Source: Deltaproteobacteria bacterium (GTDB taxonomy: Bacteria; Desulfobacterota; Desulfobacteria; Desulfobacterales; UBA11574). Taken from it: a DNA stretch of 5,237 nucleotides. The position numbers and the translations under genes were made by a program. The notes under the pieces were generated by a model. That model made no database searches and was not told where the DNA came from. It saw nothing but the letters and a program-made list of their open reading frames with translations. The stretch covers positions 1 through 5,237 of the forward strand of contig JAFDCA010000134.1 of the NCBI GenBank assembly GCA_019313025.1, in the 5' to 3' direction. Below are positions 1 to 5,237 of this stretch, in pieces; position 1 is the stretch's first letter, and the number at the start of each line of letters is the position of its first letter.

Positions 1-624
1 AAAGGTTACGAGCAATTCCGTGTTGCCGGAAAACAGATATACAGAGCAGGGTCATACCAGGTGGAGCCCGACTGTTCTCAGGCAGGATATTTTTGGGCTG
101 CTGCGGCCGTAACCGGTTCAAAGATTAAAGTAAAAGGAACAACCCATAAAACACGGCAGGGTGATGTCCGTTTAACTCAACTTTTTGAAAAAATGGGGTG
201 TAAAATCAAACACGAAACAGACGGCATTTCAGTTACCGGCAGACCCCTTAGGGCCATAACGGCCGATATGGCCGATATGCCGGATATGGTGCCGACGCTG
301 GCAGTGGTTGCTGCCTTTGCAGACGGAACATCGGTGATTAAAAATGTGGGCCATCTTAAGGCAAAAGAAAGTGACCGTCTGGGTTCTGTTGTCAATGAAC
401 TCTCCAAGATGGGAATCGAAGCGAGTTGCAGCGATACGGGTATGATTATAAAAGGCGGAAGCCCTCATGGCGCTGAAATCGATACATATGGGGATCATCG
501 AATGGCAATGAGTTTCGCTCTTACCGGACTAAAAGTTCCGGGGGTAATCATTAAAGATGAAAAATGCGTTGAAAAGTCGTTTCCCAATTTCTGGAATGTG
601 TTTGAAGGGCTGTATCGTAAATGA
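1..624 (+). CDS. aroA: 3-phosphoshikimate 1-carboxyvinyltransferase (EPSP synthase), C-terminal half, 5' end cut by window
   Basis: EPSP synthase transfers the enolpyruvyl group of PEP to shikimate 3-phosphate in the cytoplasm, the sixth step of the shikimate pathway. The frame is open from base 1 to the TGA at 622-624, giving 207 residues. The family is usually about 420-440 residues, so roughly half is missing beyond the left edge; the GTG at 61 is an internal Val, not a start. Visible motifs, numbered in the fragment, are VEPDCSQAGYFWAAAA (21-36), the catalytic-Asp segment MPDMVPT (Asp 95), KAKESDRL with Lys 122, Glu 123 and Arg 126, YGDHRMAMSFA (Asp 165, His 166, Arg 167) and the C-terminal EKSFPNFW with Lys 192. 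These match the PEP- and substrate-binding residues of the C-terminal lobe. The N-terminal residues that set glyphosate sensitivity lie outside the window. The stop overlaps the aroK start (ATGA), pointing to translational coupling. No frameshift is seen. Confidence 0.96.
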   Translation, partial: KGYEQFRVAGKQIYRAGSYQVEPDCSQAGYFWAAAAVTGSKIKVKGTTHKTRQGDVRLTQLFEKMGCKIKHETDGISVTGRPLRAITADMADMPDMVPTLAVVAAFADGTSVIKNVGHLKAKESDRLGSVVNELSKMGIEASCSDTGMIIKGGSPHGAEIDTYGDHRMAMSFALTGLKVPGVIIKDEKCVEKSFPNFWNVFEGLYRK

Positions 625-1160
625 ACATATTTTTGATTGGATACCGATGTACCGGAAAGACGACTGTGGGACGATCCCTTGCAAAACGTCTTCAACGAGT
701 ATTTTTTGATACGGATTTGGAGCTGGTGAAAGAGCAGGGCGTAAACATATCCGAGATTGTAAAAAAAAGGGGATGGGCTGCTTTTCGTGAAATAGAAAAA
801 CAGGTGATCCGATGCGCATGTGAACGCGACAACCAGGTGGTGGCCACAGGGGGTGGTATTGTATTGGATGAGGAAAATGTAAGACGAATGAAAGAAAGCG
901 GCGTGCTCGTCTGGTTAAGGGCCGATATCAAAACCATTGAGAAACGGATCATCAAAGATAACACGAGCCGGGATTTTCGGCCGGCATTAACTTCCAAAGG
1001 ATCGTTTGAAGAGATCCAAGAAACGCTTTTTATTCGAAATCCGTATTATGAAAGGGCCATGGATTTTTTTGTGGATACGGATTTCATGGATATGGATGCG
1101 GTTTGTGACACGATCATACAGAAAATAAAAGGAACCGAATACAAAAAAATCTTGGTTTAA
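621..1160 (+). CDS. aroK: Shikimate kinase
   Basis: It phosphorylates the 3-hydroxyl of shikimate with ATP in the cytoplasm, making the substrate of the AroA encoded just upstream. The 179-residue length is typical of a single-domain shikimate kinase. The P-loop is GYRCTGKTT (7-15). Shikimate contacts are expected at Asp 32 (in DTD, 30-32), Arg 56 (in FREIE, 55-59) and the GGG at 77-79. The lid arginine is Arg 120 in RDFRPAL, and Arg 139 in RNPYYE is the conserved C-terminal arginine. The ATG at 621 overlaps the aroA stop by 4 bases, and a GAAGGG ribosome-binding site at 604-609 lies inside aroA, so translation is probably coupled. aroK versus aroL cannot be told from sequence alone; aroK is the default name for a lone copy. 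The P-loop has Tyr-Arg-Cys where many family members have Met-Gly-Ala or similar. All key residues are present. Confidence 0.95.
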   Translation: MNIFLIGYRCTGKTTVGRSLAKRLQRVFFDTDLELVKEQGVNISEIVKKRGWAAFREIEKQVIRCACERDNQVVATGGGIVLDEENVRRMKESGVLVWLRADIKTIEKRIIKDNTSRDFRPALTSKGSFEEIQETLFIRNPYYERAMDFFVDTDFMDMDAVCDTIIQKIKGTEYKKILV

Positions 1161-1166
1161 CGAAAT

Positions 1167-1172
1167 AGGGAG
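1167..1172 (+). promoter_or_regulatory. Ribosome-binding site of aroC
   Basis: AGGGAG lies 5 bases before the aroC ATG at 1178, within the 17-base gap after the aroK stop. It supports this start and gives aroC its own translation initiation site even if it shares an mRNA with aroA-aroK. Confidence 0.8.
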
Positions 1173-1177
1173 TAGCG

Positions 1178-2230
1178 ATGCCAGGAAACACATTTGGAAA
1201 ACTATTTAAAATTACCACTTGGGGAGAATCTCACGGGATAGGTGTGGGGGTTATTATTGACGGTTGTCCACCCGGAATATCCCTTGATGAGAACTTGATT
1301 CAGGCCATGTTGAACCGAAGACGGCCGGGAAAATCACCTGCAAGCACGACAAGAAGAGAGCAGGATCAGGCAGTGATCATGTCCGGTGTTTTTGAAAAAA
1401 CGACCACCGGGACTCCCATTATGATCATGGTATATAACAAAGATGCAGATCCTAAAGCATATTCTCTGTATAAAGATATTTTTCGTCCCGGGCATGGTGA
1501 TATTACTTACATGGCCAAATACGGCATACGAGACTGGCGAGGGGGAGGCCGGGCATCTGCCCGGGAGACTGTGGCAAGGGTTGCAGCGGGAGCTGTGGCC
1601 AAGGCGCTTCTTGACCGCGAAGGGATCAGTATTTTTGCATACACCCTAAAACTCGGTGGTGTGAGTTCAGAAAAATCCGATCTCGATGTCATCGACCAGA
1701 ACATGTTCTATTGCCCTGACCTGGAAGCTTCAGAAAAGATGAAGGTGCGTGTCTTGGAGGCAAAAAAGCAGGGCGACTCATTGGGTGGAATTGTTGAAAT
1801 ACGGGCAAAGGGTGTTCCCCAAGGGCTTGGAGATCCGGTATTTGATAAACTGGATGCAGATTTGGCAAAAGCGCTGATGAGTATTGGTGCCGTTAAAGGG
1901 GTCGAGATTGGATCTGGTTTTCAAGCAGCGGAAAAATTAGGATCCGAGAATAATGATCCCATCACTCCAGAAGGTTTTTCCACTAACAATGCAGGAGGTA
2001 TTTTGGCTGGAATATCCAACGGGGATGATATTGTGATTCGTGTGGCCGTAAAACCGATTCCATCAATTTCAATCGAGCAACAAACCATAGACCAGGCCAA
2101 ACGACCGACAACCATTTCAACCAAAGGCCGTCATGACATTTCGGCCATCCCGCGTATCAACGTTGTCTGTGAGGCCATGGTCAGTATCGTCTTGGCTGAT
2201 CATCTGTTAAGGCAGCGAGCCATTAGGTAA
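1178..2230 (+). CDS. aroC: Chorismate synthase
   Basis: It removes phosphate from EPSP by a 1,4-anti elimination that needs reduced FMN, giving chorismate, the branch point to Phe, Tyr, Trp, folate and quinones. The protein is 350 residues, at the usual bacterial length. Family signatures are WGESHG (15-20, His 19), RRRPGKS (47-53) leading to Thr 58, Arg 59, Glu 61 and Asp 63, the block [14 protein letters not shown] (103-116, His 106), [13 protein letters not shown] (119-131) with RVAAGA after it, and the C-terminal RHDISAIPR (318-326). No flavin-reductase domain is attached, so reduced flavin must come from elsewhere. The AGGGAG at 1167-1172 lies 5 bases before the ATG and fixes the start; the gap to aroK is 17 bases, consistent with one transcript. 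Position 74 is Lys in FEKTTTG where many homologues have Gly (FEG-x-TTG), a small deviation outside the catalytic histidines. The gene ends 27 bases from the converging MauE-like gene. Confidence 0.97.
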   Translation: MPGNTFGKLFKITTWGESHGIGVGVIIDGCPPGISLDENLIQAMLNRRRPGKSPASTTRREQDQAVIMSGVFEKTTTGTPIMIMVYNKDADPKAYSLYKDIFRPGHGDITYMAKYGIRDWRGGGRASARETVARVAAGAVAKALLDREGISIFAYTLKLGGVSSEKSDLDVIDQNMFYCPDLEASEKMKVRVLEAKKQGDSLGGIVEIRAKGVPQGLGDPVFDKLDADLAKALMSIGAVKGVEIGSGFQAAEKLGSENNDPITPEGFSTNNAGGILAGISNGDDIVIRVAVKPIPSISIEQQTIDQAKRPTTISTKGRHDISAIPRINVVCEAMVSIVLADHLLRQRAIR

Positions 2231-2257
2231 CCTTTTTTCATATGGTTCAGTTTATAG

Positions 2258-2710
2258 TCATTTTGACCCTTCTTTAAACCTTGTTCCGAAGACAACAAAA
2301 AAAAGATAGACTGATAGGGTGAGAAAAGCAGCATCCCACAAGATAGTTTTGATGCTGATGGAACTTCCTTTGGTGGTTGAAAAACATCCGCAACTGACAT
2401 CTATACCTCTTGCCAAATTAAAACAGAGTGCCCCGATATACACCACAAGCAGGACATTACACCATATTACCGAACCCTGCATCCAAAACCCGACGATTAG
2501 AAAGACACCCATCAGCATTTCAAGCCAAGGCAGAAAAATAGCTGTTAAATTGATGAGGTCATCCGGAAGAATCTGATAATTATATATGACTTCGGCAAAT
2601 GCTCTGGGGTGTAAAATTTTGTCATAACTTGCGTATATAAATATCACTCCGAGAATCAATCGTGCACCATGATAAAAAAGGCGAATGAGATTTTTTCTTT
2701 TTTTCGGCAT
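2258..2710 (-). CDS. MauE/DoxX-like four-helix membrane protein
   Basis: The 150-residue protein has four hydrophobic segments, at about 12-29, 56-75, 80-100 and 121-141. It carries the run NLARGIDVSCGCF (98-110), whose CGCF motif and helix count fit the MauE branch of the DoxX-like superfamily. In methylamine utilisation, MauE is a membrane protein thought to help disulfide formation in methylamine dehydrogenase; relatives elsewhere are mostly labelled redox-associated membrane proteins without a proven role. No mau gene is visible here, so methylamine oxidation is not implied. Cys 107 and Cys 109 could form a redox pair, by inference. The ATG at 2708-2710 is preceded two codons earlier in frame by an A-run and then a TAA, so the protein cannot start further upstream; the Shine-Dalgarno sequence is poor (A-rich). 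The gene lies 42 bases after the rhodanese gene on the same strand, which suggests co-transcription. A related DoxX/DoxD-type protein is the main alternative. Confidence 0.85.
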   Translation of the reverse strand: MPKKRKNLIRLFYHGARLILGVIFIYASYDKILHPRAFAEVIYNYQILPDDLINLTAIFLPWLEMLMGVFLIVGFWMQGSVIWCNVLLVVYIGALCFNLARGIDVSCGCFSTTKGSSISIKTILWDAAFLTLSVYLFFVVFGTRFKEGSK

Positions 2711-2752
2711 CGGTTTTTTTTAAATTTATGACAATCGCTTAATAAATCCAAG

Positions 2753-3283
2753 TCAATCCAAATCTTCTTTTTCTATGGGGAGATCGGCTTTTTGCCACTT
2801 TGTCCAGCCGTTTACCAATATTTTGACATTGGTAAAGCCCAAGTCGAGAAGAAATTTTGCTAAATTATGGCTCAGCTGACAGCTTTCACCGTCACAATAG
2901 GTAATGATCGGTGTGTTGACAGATATGTCTTTCGTAACACCCATAATTCTCTGGTCCACTTCATTCCAGGGAAGACTGCGAGCGCCTTTGATGTGTCCTT
3001 TTTCAAAATCATCTATCGGGCGGGCATCAATAATAATGGCTGATTTCTGCAAGAACATCCTTTTTGCTTCAGCAAGAGATATATCCAGCCGTTCGCCAGA
3101 AGGAGACACCAGGCGGGCTTCCAGGGACCAGTCCTCAAACAGCGGCAAGCGGCTGTCTCGAAACTGATTGATGGAAAATCCGAGGAAAACAGCCAGCGTA
3201 AACATGGTACCGCACTGCCAGACCGACTGCAGAAATTGTTGCCCGTATGTTTTTGATGGTTTGTTTCGAAATTGCATAAACAT
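2753..3283 (-). CDS. Membrane-anchored single-domain rhodanese (sulfurtransferase-like)
   Basis: Rhodanese domains carry sulfur as a persulfide on an active-site cysteine. The 176-residue protein has a hydrophobic segment at about 21-39 followed by a rhodanese domain at about 65-170. Hallmarks are IIIDARPIDDFEKGHIKGARSLPW (83-106, Asp 86, Arg 88, Gly 96-His 97), the active loop YCDGESC (129-135) with catalytic Cys 130, the helix LSHNLAKFLLDLGF (137-150), and NGWTKW (158-163) where GGW is usual. Positive residues before the helix (Arg 6, Lys 8, Lys 11) suggest N-in topology with the domain outside, though Arg 42 and Arg 45 weaken that. The hydrophobic segment is not a clean cleavable signal, so an anchor is more likely. 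AAGGAG at 3295-3300 lies 11 bases before the ATG at 3283 and favours it over the ATG two codons later. The MauE-like gene follows and is probably a partner. The sulfur donor and acceptor are unknown. Confidence 0.9.
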   Translation of the reverse strand: MFMQFRNKPSKTYGQQFLQSVWQCGTMFTLAVFLGFSINQFRDSRLPLFEDWSLEARLVSPSGERLDISLAEAKRMFLQKSAIIIDARPIDDFEKGHIKGARSLPWNEVDQRIMGVTKDISVNTPIITYCDGESCQLSHNLAKFLLDLGFTNVKILVNGWTKWQKADLPIEKEDLD

Positions 3284-3294
3284 GCCGAATAAGT

Positions 3295-3300
3295 CTCCTT
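3295..3300 (-). promoter_or_regulatory. Ribosome-binding site of the rhodanese gene
   Basis: Read on the minus strand this is AAGGAG, 11 bases before the ATG at 3281-3283. It supports Met 1 rather than Met 3 (ATG at 3275-3277, 17 bases away). Confidence 0.75.
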
Positions 3301-3367
3301 CTCAAGTCTCATCTTCTAAATGTCTCTGGGTCCAATTTATCAGGGGCTTTTACAAAAAGTTTGGTGT

Positions 3368-3381
3368 GAAACTTGAGTTTC
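3368..3381. repeat. Short palindrome GAAACT-TG-AGTTTC
   Basis: This 14-base near-perfect palindrome has 6-bp arms and a 2-base centre, and lies about 85 bases before the rhodanese start. The size and symmetry suit a dimeric repressor or activator site, but no known consensus was matched and it could be chance in AT-rich DNA. Confidence 0.4.
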
Positions 3382-3461
3382 TTAATTTCAAAAAGCATGC
3401 ATTATTTTTATGACAAAAGTCAACATTGATATCGTTAAAATGATCATAATGATATGGTCGC

Positions 3462-3480
3462 AATAAAAATACATAATTGT
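3462..3480. repeat. 19-base direct repeat, copy 1
   Basis: AATAAAAATACATAATTGT occurs here and again, identically, at 3492-3510. The start-to-start distance is 30 bases, close to three helical turns, so both copies face the same side of the DNA. Its centre is about 180 bases upstream of the predicted amt transcription start, where an enhancer-binding protein could act. Confidence 0.8.
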
Positions 3481-3491
3481 AATATAATCTT

Positions 3492-3510
3492 AATAAAAAT
3501 ACATAATTGT
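3492..3510. repeat. 19-base direct repeat, copy 2
   Basis: This is identical to 3462-3480. AATAT follows both copies, directly after copy 1 and after one extra T here. The centre is near -150 relative to the predicted amt start. The motif does not resemble the classic NtrC site (TGCAC...GTGCA). Confidence 0.8.
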
Positions 3511-3517
3511 TAATATG

Positions 3518-3552
3518 TTAAGGTGTGGTTCCATTTTGTAAAAATACCTTAA
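3518..3552. repeat. Inverted repeat TTAAGGT ... ACCTTAA
   Basis: Perfect 7-bp arms at 3518-3524 and 3546-3552 are separated by 21 bases. The arm centres are 28 bases apart, and the whole is centred near -116 from the predicted amt start. It could be a pair of half-sites for an activator or a weak hairpin; there is no T-run after it, so it is not a terminator. Confidence 0.4.
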
Positions 3553-3555
3553 AGT
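3539..3555. repeat. Degenerate third copy of the direct repeat
   Basis: TAAAAATACCTTAAAGT matches 13 of 17 bases of the core in the two perfect copies (3464-3480 and 3494-3510), with the first 9 bases identical. It lies 45 bases after copy 2, near -105. It also overlaps the right arm of the inverted repeat at 3518-3552, so only one of the two readings may be meaningful. Confidence 0.4.
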
Positions 3556-3624
3556 CTATAATTATCATGTATCCCACTGTAAATTATATGGAATATTTTG
3601 AAGTGAGAAATTCAAACCTTCATA

Positions 3625-3639
3625 TGGCACACTCCTTGC
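3625..3639 (+). promoter_or_regulatory. Sigma-54 (RpoN) -24/-12 promoter of amt
   Basis: TGGCAC-ACTCC-TTGC matches the sigma-54 consensus (TGGCAC-N5-TTGC) at every defined position, with GG (3626-3627) and GC (3638-3639) exactly 10 bases apart. Transcription would start near 3651, leaving a leader of about 41 bases before the amt ATG at 3692. Sigma-54 promoters need an ATP-driven enhancer-binding activator; for ammonium transporters this is commonly NtrC under nitrogen limitation. The activator here is not visible, and no standard NtrC site was found upstream. Confidence 0.9.
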
Positions 3640-3677
3640 GATAAAGCGGAAAAACAATCAACATCAGTGCTAATATT

Positions 3678-3683
3678 TGGAGG
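3678..3683 (+). promoter_or_regulatory. Ribosome-binding site of amt
   Basis: TGGAGG lies 8 bases before the ATG at 3692. The strong match and good spacing fix the start, which also yields a full signal peptide. Confidence 0.85.
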
Positions 3684-3691
3684 TTTAGACA

Positions 3692-4990
3692 ATGAAGCTC
3701 AAGAAGATAATTTTCTCGACGATTCTCCTTTTTTTACCAGTTTCTTCGGTATTTGCAGGTGAAATATCCATTAATTCAGGTGATACCGCATGGATGATTG
3801 TTTCCACCGCACTTGTCATGATGATGACGCCGGCGGGTCTAGCACTGTTTTACGGTGGGATGTCAAGATATAAAAACTTATTGAACACCCTTGCCATGAC
3901 TTTTGTGGCATATTGTTTGGCGAGTGTTATCTGGATGATTTGGGGTTATACGTTGGCCTTCGGTCCAAGCAAGGCCGGCATCATCGGTGGGTTGGAACAT
4001 TTTTTCCTTTCAGGTATTGGAACAAGTAGTGTTACAGGAAGCATCCCCACCTATGTATTTGTTCTGTTTCAGATGACTTTTGCGGCGATTACAGTGGCGC
4101 TTGTGTTGGGTTCCATTGTGGATCGTATGAAGTTTTCTTCCTGGATCGTGTTTACCATATTATGGGTGACTTTCATCTATTCTCCAGTCGCTCACTGGGC
4201 ATGGGGGGGTGGATGGATGGGCAAGATAGGGGCTTTAGACTTTGCAGGGGGTACCGTGGTTCATATCAATGCCGGTGTTGCCGGTCTGGTGCTGGCATTG
4301 ATACTGGGTAAACGGATCGGGTTCGGAAGAGAGGCCATGTTCCCGTCGAGTATTGCGTTGACCAGTCTTGGCGCAGCCCTTTTGTGGTTCGGATGGTTCG
4401 GGTTCAATGCCGGCAGCGAACTGGCTGCCGACGGAATTGCCGGATCGGCATTCATGGTAACAAACACGTCTGCATCCTCGGCAGCCTTGTCATGGATGTT
4501 TGTGGAATGGGCGGTTAATAAAAAACCGACGATTTTAGGACTTGCATCCGGGGTCGTCGCAGGGCTTGTAGCCATCACGCCGGCTGCCGGATTTGTGAAT
4601 TTGCAGGCCTCTCTGATTATTGGAATCGTCGCCGGGATTCTTGGATTTTACAGTGTTGCCGTCCTTAAAAATAAGATCGGTTATGACGACTCCCTCGACG
4701 CCTTTGGCGTACATGGGATGTGCGGTATGTGGGGAGCTATAGCAACGGGTATTTTTGCAAATCCTGCCGTTAACGAAGCGGGAAAAGGATTATTATTCGG
4801 CAATCCAAAACAGGTTTGGATTCAGATCATTTCTATTTTAGGAACCGCTCTCTTTTCTGGAGTAGGGACACTGGTCATCGTTTATTTAACACGTTTTATC
4901 ACAGGCGGTCTGCGGGTAGAGAGGGATGAAGAGATACAGGGGTTGGACAATTCACTGCATGGTGAAAGGGCGTTTGAAATACAGCTTTAG
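3692..4990 (+). CDS. amt: Ammonium transporter (Amt/MEP/Rh family)
   Basis: It is an inner-membrane channel-like transporter that takes up ammonium, normally as a trimer. The 432-residue protein starts with a signal peptide (about 1-22, ending SSVFA before GE), giving a mature chain of usual length with 11 expected helices. GDTAWM (30-35) and TPAGLALFYGGM (46-57) open the family core. Residues align with E. coli AmtB at a constant offset of 23: Phe gate F130 and F238 (F107, F215), Trp 171 (W148), Asp 183 in ALDFAGGTVVH (D160), Ser 242 (S219), and twin histidines His 191 and His 341 (H168, H318). The cytoplasmic tail GLRVERDEEIQGLDNSLHGE (406-425) is the family type that contacts PII proteins. 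Upstream are a sigma-54 promoter and TGGAGG at 3678-3683; downstream is a GC hairpin. No glnK/glnB lies beside it within the window, which differs from the common amt-glnK pair. Confidence 0.97.
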   Translation: MKLKKIIFSTILLFLPVSSVFAGEISINSGDTAWMIVSTALVMMMTPAGLALFYGGMSRYKNLLNTLAMTFVAYCLASVIWMIWGYTLAFGPSKAGIIGGLEHFFLSGIGTSSVTGSIPTYVFVLFQMTFAAITVALVLGSIVDRMKFSSWIVFTILWVTFIYSPVAHWAWGGGWMGKIGALDFAGGTVVHINAGVAGLVLALILGKRIGFGREAMFPSSIALTSLGAALLWFGWFGFNAGSELAADGIAGSAFMVTNTSASSAALSWMFVEWAVNKKPTILGLASGVVAGLVAITPAAGFVNLQASLIIGIVAGILGFYSVAVLKNKIGYDDSLDAFGVHGMCGMWGAIATGIFANPAVNEAGKGLLFGNPKQVWIQIISILGTALFSGVGTLVIVYLTRFITGGLRVERDEEIQGLDNSLHGERAFEIQL

Positions 4991-4999
4991 AACTGGAGG

Positions 5000-5026
5000 G
5001 GTGGGGGAGCTGCGGTCTCCCCCACC
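5000..5026 (+). terminator. Stable hairpin after amt, probable transcript end
   Basis: A perfect 10-bp stem, GGTGGGGGAG with CTCCCCCACC, has a 7-base loop and begins 10 bases after the amt stop. The stem is very GC-rich and should be very stable. No T-tract follows, so it is not a standard intrinsic terminator; it may end transcription with help or protect the 3' end of the mRNA. Confidence 0.6.
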
Positions 5027-5237
5027 GCTAAGTCAATGAAATGGCGATGCACTCCGCCAATATCGCACCACGGAATAGCACACTTCTCGTAAACACATCT
5101 AACACGCGATATGAGCCTCCGGCTCGTAGAGCGGAATGGATAATCTTTTTTAAAAAGCGTATACTGTTCGAGCGGTTTAGGGATCGTTAGCAAGAAAAGA
5201 CGCATACCGAAACATTCATAGCTATTGTCAGAATAAC
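5027..5237. other. Downstream stretch without a supported gene
   Basis: After the amt hairpin I see no credible coding region on either strand to the window edge. There is a small hairpin, GAGCC-TCC-GGCTC, at 5113-5125 and an A/T palindrome, CTTTTTTAAAAAG, at 5145-5157. A minus-strand open frame runs through the stretch but also through the amt hairpin and has no recognisable family features. The region may be intergenic, or the remnant of a repeat that only comparison with other genomes would show. Confidence 0.6.

Larger units (their letters stand above)
3284..3691. other. Divergent AT-rich intergenic region between the rhodanese gene and amt
   Basis: This 408-base stretch separates the leftward rhodanese gene from the rightward amt gene, so it should hold promoters for both. 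The amt side has a strong -24/-12 promoter at 3625-3639, with direct and inverted repeats upstream. No convincing sigma-70 promoter was found for the rhodanese gene: a TTGACT on the minus strand near 3418-3423 has no good -10 at the right distance. No protein-coding gene is supported here. The part from about 3400 to 3600 is clearly more AT-rich than the flanking genes. Confidence 0.8.

Noticed and set aside
61..63. GTG as the start of aroA.
   Set aside because: The frame is open from base 1 and the residues before it (VAGKQIYRAGSYQ) are good EPSP synthase sequence, so this is an internal Val.
2258..2710. Methylamine utilisation (mau) cluster suggested by the MauE-like protein.
   Set aside because: No methylamine dehydrogenase subunit, MauD or MauG is present; the neighbour is a rhodanese, so only a general redox-membrane role can be supported.
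3411..3422. TGAC-AAAA-GTCA inverted repeat.
   Set aside because: Arms are only 4 bp, which is expected by chance in this composition.
3400..3423. Possible sigma-70 promoter for the rhodanese gene (TTGACT on the minus strand).
   Set aside because: No acceptable -10 box lies 16-18 bases downstream; the A/T runs there match poorly.
3454..3513. A 19-codon frame, ATG to TAA, spanning both 19-base repeats, reading IKIHNC twice.
   Set aside because: The repeat period of 30 bases keeps frame by arithmetic. There is no ribosome-binding site and the DNA is low-complexity AT-rich, so it is more likely a by-product of the repeats than a peptide gene.
4987..5205. Minus-strand open frame of 72 codons after amt.
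   Set aside because: It reads through the perfect GC hairpin at 5000-5026, overlaps the amt end, has no recognisable motif, and no clear ribosome-binding site was identified.
5157..5237. tRNA-like GTTCGAG segment near the right edge.
   Set aside because: No flanking stems form a cloverleaf and no acceptor arm pairing is visible.

Overview
The window looks like ordinary chromosome from a Gram-negative bacterium. The best guess is a sulfate-reducer-like deltaproteobacterium (Desulfobacterota, perhaps Desulfobacterales). This rests on family resemblance (an aroA-aroK-aroC run, a GYRCTGKT-type shikimate kinase, a membrane-anchored rhodanese paired with a MauE/DoxX-like protein, a sigma-54-type promoter before amt) and on moderate GC content judged by eye. 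It is an inference; the window contains no taxonomic marker gene.

Positions 1-2230 (+ strand) hold three tightly packed genes for the last steps of the shikimate pathway: the C-terminal half of aroA (EPSP synthase, cut by the window start), aroK (shikimate kinase) and aroC (chorismate synthase). aroA and aroK overlap by 4 bases, and aroC follows 17 bases after aroK. AroK makes shikimate 3-phosphate, AroA makes EPSP and AroC makes chorismate, so the run carries shikimate to the aromatic branch point.

Positions 2258-3283 (- strand) hold a two-gene unit converging on aroC. The first gene encodes a membrane-anchored single-domain rhodanese. The second, 42 bases downstream, encodes a four-helix MauE/DoxX-like membrane protein with a CGCF motif. 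Together they suggest sulfur or thiol redox work at or outside the inner membrane. This is the least characterised part of the window.

Positions 3284-3691 are an AT-rich 408-base divergent intergenic region. It contains a textbook -24/-12 (sigma-54) promoter at 3625-3639 pointing at amt. Upstream of that are two perfect 19-base direct repeats exactly 30 bases apart, a degenerate third copy, and inverted repeats that are candidate activator sites.

Positions 3692-4990 (+ strand) encode a complete Amt/MEP/Rh ammonium transporter with a signal peptide and all the expected channel residues. A perfect 10-bp GC-rich hairpin follows it at 5000-5026. The remaining bases to 5237 hold no gene I can support, and no glnK/glnB is visible beside amt. 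I see no mobile element, CRISPR array, rRNA or tRNA, and no clearly new multi-gene system. The most useful leads are the amt control region and the rhodanese-MauE pair.
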